Notes: generated by a model not told the origin, from the letters alone. A DNA stretch of 64,000 nucleotides from Balaenoptera acutorostrata (GCF_949987535.1 NC_080075.1:42069036-42133035); one strand, 5' to 3'; counted from the first letter of the stretch, positions 1 to 14,000 are shown. Translations and numbers: made by a program.

Positions 1-420
1 CCCACGCACTCCTCCACCCGCGGGGCAGCTAGGGTGCGTGGCGGCCGGCCAGGCCTCTTGACTGATTTCTCTGCAAACAAGCAGAGAAGAATTCACTCAG
101 TCCTCGCGTGAGGGAGCTGGTACTTTTCGTTCTATAGCTCTCGTTTCCTCGGGGAACAGAATTGCTAGACGCAATAGGTGCGCTGTCTTTAGTCTTCCCC
201 GTTCCCTCTGAGGGCTGGAAGGGGTTAAATCTCTGGCTCCGTCTCCGTGGGAGAAGGTGAGGCAAGGGAGGTCTGAGGACTGCGTGCCGGAGAGGTGTGG
301 ATAGAAGGGATCGTTTCCTTCCTGTGGGAGAGGCTTTGTTAGCAAGGAGGGGTGAGTGGAAAGTGTTTTTGGACCCGACTGAAGGTGAGAAGGGCTTTCT
401 TGGTTGGCCAAAGGAAAGAC
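1..420 (+). promoter_or_regulatory. PUS10: Probable PUS10 promoter / CpG-rich first-exon region
   Basis: The first ~420 bases are clearly richer in G+C and CpG than the AT-rich DNA that follows, strongest in the first 60 bases. This is the expected place for the PUS10 transcription start, about 3 kb upstream of the first coding exon. Two good donor-like sites could end a non-coding first exon: GAGAAG|GTGAGG at 256/257 and GAAG|GTGAGA at 384/385. In other mammals PUS10 and PEX13 are head to head, so this block may be the PUS10 half of a bidirectional promoter; no PEX13 coding sequence is visible here on the minus strand. No TATA box is evident. The exact start site and exon 1 limits cannot be set from sequence alone. 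Confidence 0.55.
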
Positions 421-2519
421 TGGAGGTTAGACCTGGGGTTGAACTTTCCAGAAATCTAGAGTAGATTCCACTGCTGAGTGTATCGGTAGCGCGATGAAGT
501 TACGAGCGCCTTTCTTTAAAAATTCACACCCCAACCCCACCCCACAAGACGAATGACACCCTTCTGTATGAAAATGAGTTTTAAAAGATCCCGGGATGTG
601 AGACTCAACCTGGTTATTTTGCCTGCTCCTGGCCTGTTTGTAATAAATAGTTTCTGTAATCGTCCGAGAAGTGAAAAGAAAAACCATCTTCTCTAGTAAA
701 CCAGAGACGGGGCTAGTTACCATTGATTTGTGGCGCAGGGAGTCGATCGCCGTAGGATCCTGACACCTGGGAAGAGATTCTGTTGCAATGATATGTTCCA
801 GTTCTTTGGGTAAAGTAAACACGTAAACGAAAAGCAAACATCTTAAAGGCAACCGACAATGAAAACCTTACAGTACGGGATGCATTTCTCAGGGCTTGGT
901 TTCAAAGATAATAAATCTAATATGGAACAACTGATTTCTGATGTCTTATGAAATCCTGTCATTTCAGCGCTGTACATCAAGATGAAACAACCAAATTTAA
1001 GAACGTATTTTTTCCTAATGTTAACGCGCTTGGGAAGTCGCTAGATTGTTGCTAGGTGAAAATGATCTTGAGAAATTTGTAAGGCCATTCGATTACTAAC
1101 ATAATTACGGAAGAGGGTTTTGTTTTGCACTTTTAAGACCTCTTCAAATTACTCAAGACAGGAGATTTCCTAATTCTGACCGGGTTTGGAAACTTTTTAG
1201 AGCCAAGAGATTATAATGTGTCATTTATTGACTAGCGTGATACCTTTATTCTAGTGAACCTATTGGAGAAACAAACATTGTCTTTAAGCCAAAGGGGGGG
1301 AAAAAGCATACATTTTAATACAACTATTTAACTTAAGTCTCCTGGGAAATCTTTGATACAAAGTGTCCTTAAGCACTCACTCCTGGATGTATTTATTGGA
1401 CAGGAGTGTTTATTTGTTTCTCTTTCTGAGTTAAAGGTTAATTCTCAATTAAATGAAATCCTTGACCTTAGCTAATGGAAAGGAGGAGAAAAAAAGGACG
1501 AGATAGAAACAGTTTCTCTGTGAGGGGAATGCAGTTGGGATACACTTTAAATGCTGATAATCAGCTCCCCAAAGAATCCCAACCCCTTATCAGCATCAAA
1601 CTATTAGATTAAATGAGCTGGGGCAAGGGATTCAGATCGTTTGTAAATAACGATGATCACACAGAGCTTCATTATGCAGAGGGTGTTCTTTACATATTCT
1701 GTACTTTCTGGAGCTCAAATTTACTTAGGCAATCCTAAATCAGTATTTCCCAATCTGGGTGTCTGAAAGTTTTCACTGGTGTGTCCAGAGAAGCTTGGTT
1801 TTCTTCCCTTCCCCTCCCTGACAACTCACATATTCACCTGAATTAGAACCCAGCCACAGGCAATCTGGTTTTTGTAGTCCTGCCTGCTGAATTTATTTTT
1901 ATGGTGAAGAGTTCCATAGTACTATCTATTTTCTGTCAAGGATCTACTCTTGATAAGTGGCCACAAACATTTAGAAACTTGCAAGTAAGTAGTGGGTTTT
2001 AAAGGGTTAGAAAACACAAACTAATTCTAAGAGTCACATCTTTATAGTAAGCAGTTGGTAAGAGCTTCACCCTCCACAAATATTAAGTTCATTTGAATTA
2101 TGAAACTGCACAAATTAAAGGTGCCACAATCTTTTATCTCTATGACCTCAGTACCATTACCATGCAATCATGGTTTTATAAAATATCACTAGTTCCTCAT
2201 TTTAAAGTAATGTGAGCGGATTCATTAATCAGAAGACCTTTTTTCCCCTCCAAACAGAATGACTACGTAATTTAATTTTTATTACCCCCTCCTTCCTGGC
2301 AACAAGAACCCATTCTCTATGTAGTATTTACTTCCAAGTGAGTTTGTTCAATTTGCAAAAAAGTGGCAACTTGTTTTAGACAATAATCACTCAAATATTT
2401 TGCACTTAATTTGTTTTTGTTGGAGTTTTTACTTGTGTATGAAAGGAGAAGATTTTTCTCATTTTGCTAATAGTTGGTTATTTAGTTATTATTTCATCAA
2501 AGTAAAGTTGATGTTTTTG
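421..2519. other. Intron 1, left part: no recognised feature
   Basis: AT-rich single-copy-looking sequence. Short open frames here (for example on the minus strand at 427-852) have no recognisable protein similarity. I see no identifiable repeat. Confidence 0.5.
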
Positions 2520-2604
2520 AATCTGATCAGTTTGCTTTGAATACTTGACTGCTTAACTATCATTAAGGTCAGTCAAGTATTACATAACGTAGACTGATCT
2601 GATT
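2520..2604. repeat. Long imperfect palindrome able to fold into a hairpin
   Basis: The left arm holds AATC-T-GATCAGT and AATACTTGACTG; the right arm holds their complements CAGTCAAGTATT and ACTGATC-T-GATT. Between them, CTTAA and TTAAG close a loop of CTATCA. The result is an ~85-nt stem-loop with one internal loop, in intron 1, about 470 bases before the first coding exon. It may be a relic of a small palindromic DNA transposon or a microRNA-like hairpin; nothing seen decides between these. Confidence 0.6.
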
Positions 2605-3056
2605 ATTTTTTCTAGCAAACTCATTTCTTATTTCTAACAGGAAAGTTTATTGAATTTACAACTCTGTGTTCTCAAGCAATACTGAATGGTACAAAATAAA
2701 AAGCAAAATTACACTCTGTATTCTTGTTTTCATTACCCTCCTTAGAGACAGCCATTTTTTATTAGTTTTTATGTCTTTTGATTGATTTAGTTATGTTGAT
2801 GCACTTTATCATAATCCAGAATGTTAAAGTCCTTGACAGTTAGAAACTTTTACCTGATCCATCTAATAAATTGCCTTCAAGTTTTTGTTTCAATATGGTA
2901 TAATGAAAGGGACATTATTGGAGAATACCAAATAGTGATTTTCAAATATAAATGTATTATCTTTAAAGATTTTTATCCTTAAAGGTAACCATATATTTGT
3001 CTGTGAAAGTAAAGCACAAAAGGTGCTCATTAGTTTTACTTTTTCTTTTTTTCTAG
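2605..3056. other. End of intron 1 before the first coding exon
   Basis: AT-rich sequence with no recognised repeat. It ends in a strong polypyrimidine tract and TAG acceptor at 3054-3056. Confidence 0.5.
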
Positions 3057-3197
3057 TTGTAGTTATTTAATATGTTTCCACTGACTGTGGAAAACAAGCA
3101 TGTGGCCCAGTTGTTGCTCAGTACTGGTACCTGTCCAAGATGTATCTTCAGATTCTGTGGTGTGGATTTTCATGCACCATACAAACTTCCCTGCAAG
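3057..3197 (+). CDS. PUS10: PUS10 coding exon 1 (5'UTR 3057-3071, CDS 3072-3197)
   Basis: Encodes residues 1-42, beginning [15 protein letters not shown] and including the first zinc CxxC pair (TCPRC, C21/C24). The acceptor is a long T-rich tract ending in CTAG at 3053-3056. The ATG at 3072 is the family start and has A at -3. The donor is CTGCAAG|GTAAGA, phase 0. The donor and its flank are repeated 96 bp downstream (see the duplicated donor entry). Confidence 0.93.
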
Positions 3198-3211
3198 GTA
3201 AGAGTATTTTC

Positions 3212-3286
<75 letters not shown>

Positions 3287-3332
3287 CTGCAAGGTAAGAG
3301 TATTTTCTCTTTCTTTCTTTCTTTCTTTCTTT

Positions 3333-3370
<38 letters not shown>

Positions 3371-5020
3371 TGCCTGCCTGCCTGCCTGCCTTCCTTCCTT
3401 CCTTCCTTCCTTTCTTTCTTTCTTTCTTTCCTCTCTTTCTGTTAAGAAAGGGTCTTAAATCAATACCTGTGTATTTGAGGGCAAGTATCTGTTCATAACT
3501 CTTCATTAAATTTTTTAATAAAATAGTTACCGATAATGGTAATTTTGGAATTGCCATTACCATGTAAAATGTTAAGTTCCTTCTTAAGTGATTATATTTA
3601 ACATTTAATGTAGTGAGAGCTTTGTGAAGCAATTCGCTGGTGCATTTAATGTTTGCATAGACCTTTCCTAAAGAATATCTAAACAGAATATCACAAAATA
3701 GTGCGTCTCACCAGATATTAGTAAAATGTAATGGGGGGGTGGAAGCATGGTGGGTTTGGTTGCCTTTTTTCTTTTTCTGTTTTCTGTATTACCACTTGTT
3801 TACACATAGGTGTTTGCAACTCTCTAGAAGTAAATGCTTATTATCATTTACCACTATTAATAGCAAAAGTAATACACTGAGGTCTTTGACATTTATGGAA
3901 ATATACAGAGAGCTTTTGACATTTAGTAGAATATTTCATATAAAATAGATAACATTTTGTGAAATATATTTTATTCTAACAGTGATGTTCTTTTCAGAGG
4001 CAGATAGTAATTATATACATATGTGTAAGTATATACTTATAAACAGTACGAATACACCACACACACACACACATTCAGTTTCCTGTAATTAAAAAAAATT
4101 GCCCAGGAGTTAGCAATAGCAGTCATTTCTCCTATGTATTTCTATTATTTTGGAAATAATTATATCCAGTGTTCATATAGCATTATTATATGTCAAGCTC
4201 TCATATAATCCTCACAATAACCTATTAGGTAAGTACATACTATGATTGTCTCTATTTTCAGATGAAGAAACTGAGGCACAGAGAGGTTAAGCAACCTGCC
4301 CAAAGTTACACAGCTATTAAGTGAGCAAGCTAGGATATGAACTGTTTGTCTGAATCCAAAGCCTAGAATTTGGAGCTAGAAGACATGGATTTGAATCCCA
4401 GTTTCAGCACTTTCCAGCTTCAGTTTTCTTCTCTGTAAATGGGCGTGATGATAACATCCACCTCACAGGATTTTAAGGGACAATATCTAATAAAGTATGT
4501 GAAAACACTTTGAAAACTGGAAATGGTACATATGCTATGATGATTAATATATACATCTATATTCCTTTATATGCATAATGACTATGAAGTAATAAGATTG
4601 AGTTTGTGTAACTTGCCTTACAATTTTTTTCAGACACATTTATAATCTATTATTTTATACATATGTTGTAAGTTTTAAAATATATATTATAGGGCTTCCC
4701 TGGTGGCGCAGTGGTTGAGAATCTGCCTGCCAATGCAGGGGACACGGGTTCGGGCCCTGGTCTGGGAAGATCCCACATGCTGCGGAGCAGCTGGGCCCGT
4801 GAGCCACAATTGCTGAGCCTGCGCGTCTGGAGCCTGTGCTCTGCAACAAGAGAGGCCGCGATAGTGAGAGGCCCGCGCACCGCGATGAAGAGTGGCCCCC
4901 ACTTGCCACAACTAGAGAAAGCCCTCGCACGGAAACGAAGACCCAACACAGCCATAAATAAATAAATAAAATAATTAAAAAAAAAAAAAAAAAAAAAAAA
5001 AAGATAAAGATTATTTAATC

Positions 5021-5051
<31 letters not shown>

Positions 5052-8000
5052 TATAGAAAGAAACTTAGTGTTACCAACTTTTGTATCATCTTATGTAAAT
5101 AAACATGAAAATATCTGAGGACTTTTCTGGGTAAATATATTTTGATACTTTCTATTCATGTGATATATGTACACATGCATGTATCTGTATGATATATTGA
5201 CATTATAGGTCTTAGGTAATAATAAACATATTTGTGTGGGCCATAATATGCCTGTATGTGTATATGTGTATGAGTATGTATTTCTCTGTTAAAGATTTAA
5301 TAGGAGAGCTCATGTCTTAATAAAATGAATTAAATTTGTTTGAGTGAAAGATTTTTCCCTTTAGAGTCAGTAAATTGTAATATGAGTGAATTTCAAAAGG
5401 ATATTTATTCAACAACTGAATAATAAAACCTGCCTAATTTAGACAAAACAGAAGAAAATTCCTCTGAGTATTTAGATGAGTGGAATGTCTGAAATATGAT
5501 AATGGTTTGAAAGGAATGCCACTTTTTACATTCCAATACAAAAAGTGACAGAAATTAGGCAAACCAGAATGTAGTAGAGGGCTTTTTTCAATTAATGCCT
5601 GTAAATGGTTTGTAATTATGATGCCAAATTTCAGCATTGCCAGCATCTGTTTGCCTTTGTTTAGTAAATTGCCTAGAAATTATTTTTACTTAATAGACTT
5701 CTAATCTATGTAATTTTTCATATTTCATATTAAATATTGTACATATGAAGTTTTAGTGGTTGTGAGATTAATAACCTAGCATAGATGGAAATTCAGTTTG
5801 CATTTCTATTTGCTAATAATTAGAATTGAAGTTGGTTTTTTTTGTTTCTGTTTGTTTGTTTTGCTGAAATTAGCAGGTGAATGACCCTCACAACAGAACT
5901 ACAGGCCAAATTAATAAATTTGTTAATGGAGCCTTTCCATCTCAGATTTAGGATTTTAGCTTCACTGATGTATGAAACTCTTCTGAAAAAATATTCACAC
6001 ATATATTATAGGAATTAGGAATTCTCTTTTAAATTCTCCTGAAAGCCAGTGCTGGCTAATAAAACTAACTGATTGCTCCAGAACTGATATAAGTCAGCAT
6101 TGTATAAGTCTGTGATATATCATAATTTTCACGCTTCATCTTACCCTTAAGGACATTGTCAAAGGGTCATTACTTTTTTTCTTTTTTTTTTAATTAACTT
6201 TCCAGGAGTTGCTCAATGAACTGCAAAAATTTCTGGAAACTGAAAAAGATGAATTAGTTTCAGAAGTTCCAAACCCACCTCCCAAGAAAATTCGACTACA
6301 AGAACTAGAAGATGGGATTGATGGGATGGATAATCTGAGTCAAAATGGAGAGGGAAAGACCTCGATTATTGAAGATGGAAGCATTGCTTCCAAGAACTCA
6401 AATTTAAATGTATGCAATGTATGCCTAGGAATTCTTCAAGATTTCTGTGAAAAAGAGTTCATTAAAAAGGTAAACTGTTTTTTTATTAATATGTGATTCA
6501 TAAAGATTTTCAGTTCTAAAGCCTAGAATTCTTGTATCCAAAGGAGCAATGCCATTCGTTTCAACTTGTTTCACACAAATGGATCATTAGAACGTTTTCT
6601 TAATTTTTTTAAAAAAAAGCCTACTATTCTCAAATTACCTTTAGTATCAACATGTCTGAAAATTAATGAAATATGTATCCATGTATTTCAGTTATGAGTG
6701 CTGTTCAATTGAACAAAAATGTAGCAGTTTTCCCTTTGCTGTTTAACATAGCTAAGGAGTTAGAGAAAAGTTCTTCTTTAGTCATACCTTTTAGTGTCTA
6801 GAAAAGACTAGTGTTACAGCCTTGAGGAAGGTACATGATTGAAGGTGGGATTGCTTTTTGTTTCCAGGTATCAAGAGTGCCTATTTGGCTTTATTTTGTT
6901 GAAAATCTTTTCTGAATTACCAGGTGACTTAATAGAAAAGTATTTTGACATTCAACAGGTTGTTCTGCAGGTGAGTCCTGGCTCTTTTGGCACCTTGTGA
7001 TATCAGTCCTCAGGGTCATAGTTGGCAAATATTTGATTTCAGGATGTTTGTGAGAGTTTCCTACTCAAAGGTAAAAGTTTAGAAGTTTTGCAGTGTCATC
7101 TCCTGGACCAAAAATTCATGTTATGAAGATTAGTGTAAAATTTTCAGCAATTCCTGGGAATTTATATAATACTTTTTTATATACTAAAAAATATTTTTTA
7201 TGTAATACTTTTTTAGGTGTGCCAAAAGGTTGAGGCCTCTGGGTTTGAATTCACTAACTTGGTATTGTCAATCTCCTTCCCACCACAGCTATCTGTAAGA
7301 GAGGTAAGGTCATTTACGTACATAAAACTATACGTGAAGTACATAATAGAAATTTCTAAAAAAATAGGAAAGTATAAATATTCCTTCCCATATTATATTT
7401 TCACATTTTATGAATTTATTGAATGACTGAAAGCATTACATTATTATAGCTGCTTAATGATGTTGAATGAATGGATGAGAAAAGGAATTATTGGTTCAAG
7501 TTAGTTTATTCATCACAGTACTGCCATCTTTTTAAAAAGTCCTTATTCTGTAGCAACATTCATTGAGTGGCATGTTGATCAGAGAAAGATATTTGACCGG
7601 GACTTCAGAGATCTTTTGGGGCAGATGTATGTGTTTTATGATGGTCCTAGGATAAGATCATTTTAATTTTGATAAGCCTTCTCTTTTCCAGAGTAAAATA
7701 TAAAAAGACGGCACCTCTTTTAGTCAATGGAAAAAGGGAGAGAAATAGCCTCATATTTATTTTAACTTTTTTCTTTTGGTAAGTGAAAAGAATAATAGTA
7801 GTCATTATTGTAACGTTCCTGTGTGTAGAAACTGATGTGAAAAAACAAAACTATCTTTGTTAATACTGTTAAATGTAGTATAGAGAGAATGGCCTCTGTA
7901 ATCTCAAATTATAATGAGCTGTAAACACATCCATTTATATGTATGAGGTATATTTTCCCCAAGAATCCCAAAGCATCACCTTACATCTTATACCATCATT

Positions 8001-11000
8001 TTCTTTGGGTGAATATGTTTATTAGTCCCTAAAAGGCTAAAGATTGACTTAAGACTTGTTGAGGCTGGATAAATGATAGCGAAGAGCTGGGAAGTGAAAA
8101 AGAGTAGAGTGATTTTAAGTAGTATCTCTGTTGATGACAAGATAATGGAGCAAATGGAAGAGTGAAGGCGGTGATAATGATAATACTGAGGTTTATAAAC
8201 ACTTAAAGTCATTTTCTAGTCAATCATCAATGCATTTCTCACAGATAGGTCATCTCCAGGGTCCAATTTTGGTAGAGAAAAACAGACTTCCAAAAGCTAA
8301 GTGACTCACAAAAGCTTTCACTGTTTGAGTAACAAAAATAGGAAAAGAAATATATTTTCTAAGTGTGGTTATATATCTTACTACCAATCTTCATCTCAAA
8401 GTTTATATTTTTACATTAAAATTTGTATTGTCCATTTTTACCACATGTGATGATTTTAACAATATTAACTTAATATTTGTTGAATACTTATGAAGTATTT
8501 ATATTCCATATTAGAAATAGAAGATGCTGTTTTAAAAAATAGAATTATTCTGCATAAACTCTTCTTGCTTTTATTTATTTATTTTTGGCTGCGTTGGGTC
8601 TTCATTGGTGCATGAGGGCTTTCTCTAGTTGCGGTGAGCGGGGGCTACTCTTCGTTGCGGTGCATGGGCTTCTCATTGCGGTGGCTTTTCTTGTTGTGGA
8701 GCACAGGCTCTAGGCACGCAGGCTTCAGTAGTTGTGGCTCGCAGGCTCTAGAGCACGGGCTCAGTAGTTGTGGCGCACGGGCTTAGTTGTTCCACAACAT
8801 GTGGGATCTTCTCAGACCAGGGCTCGAACCCATGTACCCTGCATTGGCAGGCAGATTCTTAACCACTGCGCCACTAAGGAAGTCCTTAAACCTACGTTCT
8901 TATACTTGGGTTTAGAAAAACTGCCAAGTAAAGGATGAGGCACGAGTGGCTTGAGCTATGTTTAATTGGAAGATTGGGATTGACATATACACACTACTAT
9001 ATATAAAATAGATAATTAATAAGGACCTACTGTATAGCATAGGAAACTCTACTCAGTACTCTGTGATGGCCTATATGGGAAAAGAATCTAAAAAGAGTGG
9101 ATGTATGTATATGTATAACTGATTCACTTTGCTGTACACCTGAAACTAGCACAACATTGTAAATCAACTATACGTATACCAATAAAAATTTAAAAAAAAT
9201 AAAGTGCTGTGTTTATAGCGATGGCTTAGGAGTTTTACTTAGTAGCCCAATGAGAATTATGGGTGTGATTAGATAAGTTCTTTGGATTTTCACCCAGATG
9301 TTAGAAGTATAGTATCTGAAAAGATGAAGGTGACAATCCTTTTTTACTCAGTGCTGGCCATTCCTAGAGTACCATATTCAGATGGAATGTTCTACTTTAG
9401 GAGGAACAAATACAAATGGGAAGGCATTTTGTAGTAGTCCATGTACTAATCCCCCAAACTTGTGAATATGTTATCTTGCATTTTAAAAAAAGGGACTTGG
9501 CTGAAGTAACTAAGATTAAGGATGATGAGATACAGAGATTATCCTTAATTATCTAGGTGGGCTCAACCTAATCATGTGAGTCCTTAAAAGTACCCTTCCT
9601 GGCTGAGGTGATGGTAAGAGAAAAAGGTGATTGTGGAAGAATGGTCAGAGAGATACAATGTTGCTCACTTTGAAGATAGTGGGAGGGAGCCATGAGCCAA
9701 GGCAAATGAGTGGAATCTGAAAGCTAGAAAAGGCAAGGAAACAGGTCCTCCTAGCCTAGAGCCTCCAGAGAAGAATATGGCCCTTTTGACCCAGTGAGAC
9801 CAGTGTCAGGCTTCTGACCTAAAGAACTGTAAGATAATAAATGTGTGTTTTAAACCACTAAATTTGTGGGAATTTGTTATAGCAACAATAGAAACAAACA
9901 CACATTTAGATGAGTGCATTTAGAATGTTGGAGACATCTGAACGCTGGTCACAGGAGCTGCTGCCAAAGGAACTTGGGTTATTTAATTCAGAGAATAGAT
10001 GATTTAGTGGGACAAATTTGCTCTGCTTAAATATTTGAGGGGTTTTCTCCTGGAGAGATAGAGTAATTTTCAGCTGTAAGGAGGATTATCCAAAACAGGA
10101 TAGACTGTTTTCAGGAATGGTGAGTTTTCTGTCACCAGAGTGTTTAAGCCAAGGCTGGGCAACTACTTGGCAGAGATATATACATAAGGAAGTTGTGAAC
10201 CTATATAGTTGGTTAGACTAGAGACTTTGTTCAGCCTTTACAAACTTCAAGATCCTATATAGTTTTAAGAAAAATATTTATTATAGTAATTTTTAAATGT
10301 TACCTTATATTCATGATTGATTCCTCTAAACTCCTACACCACATTACATTACTGCCACACTAAAATTACCATAGAGTGAATAACCCAGACTTATGCTAAT
10401 ATTAGGCTAACCTGGTATTGATGGAAAAGGAGCATTCCAAGTAGGTCCTTTTGAAAGTAAGCACTTTAAAGTCCTGTTCTTCTAGGTTTATCTTTACTAG
10501 TATAGTTCAGTAGGGGGCAATATTGTACTATCAGTTTGGCCTACTGGCCCCACCTCAGGAGCAACGTGTGGGAAACCGTTGTTTACTACTGACTTTTTTG
10601 TTTTTAATTTTTATTGGAGTATAGTTGATTTACAATGTTGTGTTAGTTTCTGCTGTGCAGCAAAGTGAATCAGTTATACATATATCCACTCTTTTTTAGA
10701 TTCTTTTCCCACATAGGTCATTACAGAGTATTGAGTAGAGTTCCCTGTGCTCTACAGTAGGTCCTTATTACTATTGACTTTGAATGTTAATTGTCCCTTA
10801 AATGTTACTTTGGTCGTATGAAACACCTACTTCTCTATATGCAAATTGGTATAGTTTGAGTTTTATTTGTCAAATCAAAACCTTTTTTCTCTCACTTGTT
10901 ATACTTTGTAATATTTCCATGCTTTGCACTAAGTACTATAAGTTATACACAGCCCTAGAAAAGTAGCCAAAAATAAAAGCAGTACCATTTCTGTGGTAGC

Positions 11001-14000
11001 AGTTTATATTTACAAAATTGTTCTTTTCTTAAATTCTGACAAATGGGTATTCAAAAGACTTTGGATTTTTACTTAAATCTGTGCGGTCTTAACCAGTTTG
11101 GGACCATCATCTCATTAAGAATCTAAAGAAAGCAGTGACTCCCTTGTCCTAAAAATGCATATATTCAGACTTTTGCATGTATTTATATAGGCCTCTTAAA
11201 CTCCCAGCCATCAACCTAGGATCTTTCTTAATTGGACACTCCAGTAATTTTCCCCCTCTGTAATTGATTGATGTGCTTACTTTTTCTAAAGGGCAGTGTT
11301 TTTTCTAATTATGATTAGCTCATAGTACAGAATTTGACGAAATCTCTTTGACTTCAAGTACAGAGAGCTACACTTTCAATTTCATATTGTATGTGTAGGC
11401 CTGAGCTGGCTATCTTCTTTCATTAACCCAACTCTCTAATTTAGCATGCATATTTTTACTTTTCGTTCATTTTCTGTGACTTCTCAATTTTTATTTTGTA
11501 TGACAAACACCCTGCTTAAATCAGTTTTTGTTCTCTCTTACCCAGCATTTAGTACCAACTTAAGGTTCACTTCAATCGATAAACTTTCTGAGCTTACTAA
11601 GGAGTTTTCAGACTTTGTAACCCTATTTTTTGGTTAGGTTAGTTAGTTAAGACTTGCTTCAATCTCTATATCGTCCGTTTATCCATGCAAAGCATTTTTA
11701 CAGGGTTGCTGAATGAGGCACTGAAAAACATGCAAAATTATAGCAATCACTGTCTCGGCCTCTTAGGGATTTTTCAGTAGATTCTTTAGATGGGTTGAGC
11801 ATGTACAGGCTGCAACATTTTAAGCCATTCAGAGGACATGAAGCAAACCCATCTTCCTTATGGGAGGTGACCCCAATAGCATACCTCTGTGAGCACAACA
11901 TCAGTATATGGAAGTTTGCATGATCAGAATCACAGAATCATAGATCTATAGGAGACCTTGGTGACCATCTAGACTCATTGAAAAATGACATGTATATGGT
12001 CGTGATTTGTCAGAGCTCTGGCCATGCCACAACCCCAGGTATAAATCCCTTAAAACCTACTGAGAATCTCTGATAGAGTCCAGGAGTTCCCAACCTTTTA
12101 ATCTCTGAAAATTTAACGTATCCCCAGTGTCTGTGAATTGGAAAGAAGATATGTTTGGATGATTTTTTTTCAGCCTCACAGATTGGGATTACTTCACTAA
12201 TCATCTCACTCATCTCATGTGAAGGGGAGAAAACCATAGCTTGCCCAATGTGTCACATTTATTGGAATTTGGGTGTGTCTCCCTCATTCATGCTTTTTTT
12301 TTTTTTTTTTAATCCACACCATCTCTCCATCTTTTTTTTTTTTTTTTAATTTTTATTTATTTATTTATTTATTCATTCATTCATTTATGGCTGTGTTGGG
12401 TCTTCGTTTCTGTGCGAGGGCTTTCTCTAGTTGTGGCAAGCGGGGGCCACTCTTCATCGCCGTGCGTGGGCCTCTCACTATCACGGCCTCTCTTGTTGCG
12501 GAGCACAGGCTCCAGACGCGCAGGCTCAGCAACCGTGGCTCACGGGCCTAGTTGCTCCGCGGCATGTGGGATCTTCCCAGACCAGGGCTCGAACCCGTGT
12601 CCCCTGCATTGGCAGGCAGATTCCCAACCACTGCGCCACCAGGGAAGCCCTCTCCATCTTTTATACTTAGGTGTGTTTTATTTACTTAACTACCTTGCCT
12701 CTATGGGCATTGCCTTTTCTTAACTACTGCACTTGTTAAGCCATACACTCGAGAAGGATCAGGGGACAAAAGAATGATAAAATCTAGGTAGAGCTGTTGC
12801 ATCAGGGGGAACATGGGACTAGACATGGGAGCAGGTTCAGGATTCTGTTACTCCATCTACAATTGGGACGTGTGTTCCAAGGAAGAAAGGATGAGTGACC
12901 TGTGATTAGTCAAGGTCTTTGTAGAACCCAAGTCCTGGTTAGTTTAGGATGGGCAGTCAGCAGTCCAGCTGTCAGGGAGTCAGAGCAGGTATTGAATAGG
13001 TTTAATAACTCACTATTAGAGGGTACAGGTGCAGGGAGACCAACAAATAAAGCAAGAACCGTTTCCTGAAGTCACTGAGCCTTGTAGCAAGGAAGAACAA
13101 ATCATATTCCCACGAATGAGATGCCATGGTGAAGTAGGAAAAGGAGCAAGGCTAATTCTAAAAACCATCACAATAATGTATATTGGATTCAGGAATGCAG
13201 TTGGTGGAGTATTCAGACATATGTTTAAATACTTGAAGATGCATATGTTTACTTCCTAGCTTTGCTTTTTTCTTGGCCTGAACCAGCTAAGTATAGGCAG
13301 AGGAGGCAGCAAGAAAGAAAAGGTTGCTATGGCTAATCCACCAGTGTGGGTGGTTGAGAGGTAGCAGGGTGTGTTAAGAGCATGAGGCAGCCTTAAAATT
13401 TTGAAGTTTATGTTTTAATTTGTATGGTCTTATTCTCATGAATTGTTACATTTTGTATCTTTAAAATTTATAGTGAGAAATGGTTATATAACAGAGTTAA
13501 TAGGAATACAAGATGAAGCAAATCTTTTTTCTATTTCCCCATCAAATGCAACATATTATCACATTGCTACTTACCAACTGTTGAGTTCCTTATCAAACTT
13601 TCTTTTTTTTCATTCAGTTTTAGGACTGCATGGCTTAGTGGACTAAGTTTCAAAAAAAGGGAGCTTCTAAATTAGACTCTGCCTATTTCAGATTTGGATT
13701 TCTTTTGTTACATAGAGAAGTCATCTCAATTACCCTTTTTGCTGAGATCACCACCGTGTTTTAGACTTAGTAATTCTCAACTACTAAGTTATTATTTTTG
13801 AAAAATCATTCATAATAATTTATATATACAATATATGTATATAAAGTGATAGTTTATATGTGAAACAGCCACACCACCACAATGTGTGCTTATGTTTTAG
13901 GAGCAGTAAGATACAACCCCTTTCTTGGAAAAAACAAGGGGCAGTAGCTGCCACCATTTATTGAGTATTTGTAGGACAGTGTGCTGCCTGTGCTGTCTCA

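Noticed and set aside
427..852. 141-codon minus-strand frame near the promoter
   Set aside because: No recognisable protein features. It lies in a plausible position for an antisense transcript, but there is no support for it being coding.
3063..3632. 189-codon minus-strand frame rich in Lys and Arg, and the plus-strand Phe/Leu frames beside it
   Set aside because: Pure translation of the CTTT/CCTG microsatellite. Only the first 42 codons of the plus frame are real (PUS10).
4692..4790. tRNA-like segment with box A/B motifs, as a tRNA gene
   Set aside because: It is the tRNA(Glu)-derived head of a CHR SINE and does not fold to a full tRNA; the same holds for all other SINE heads here.
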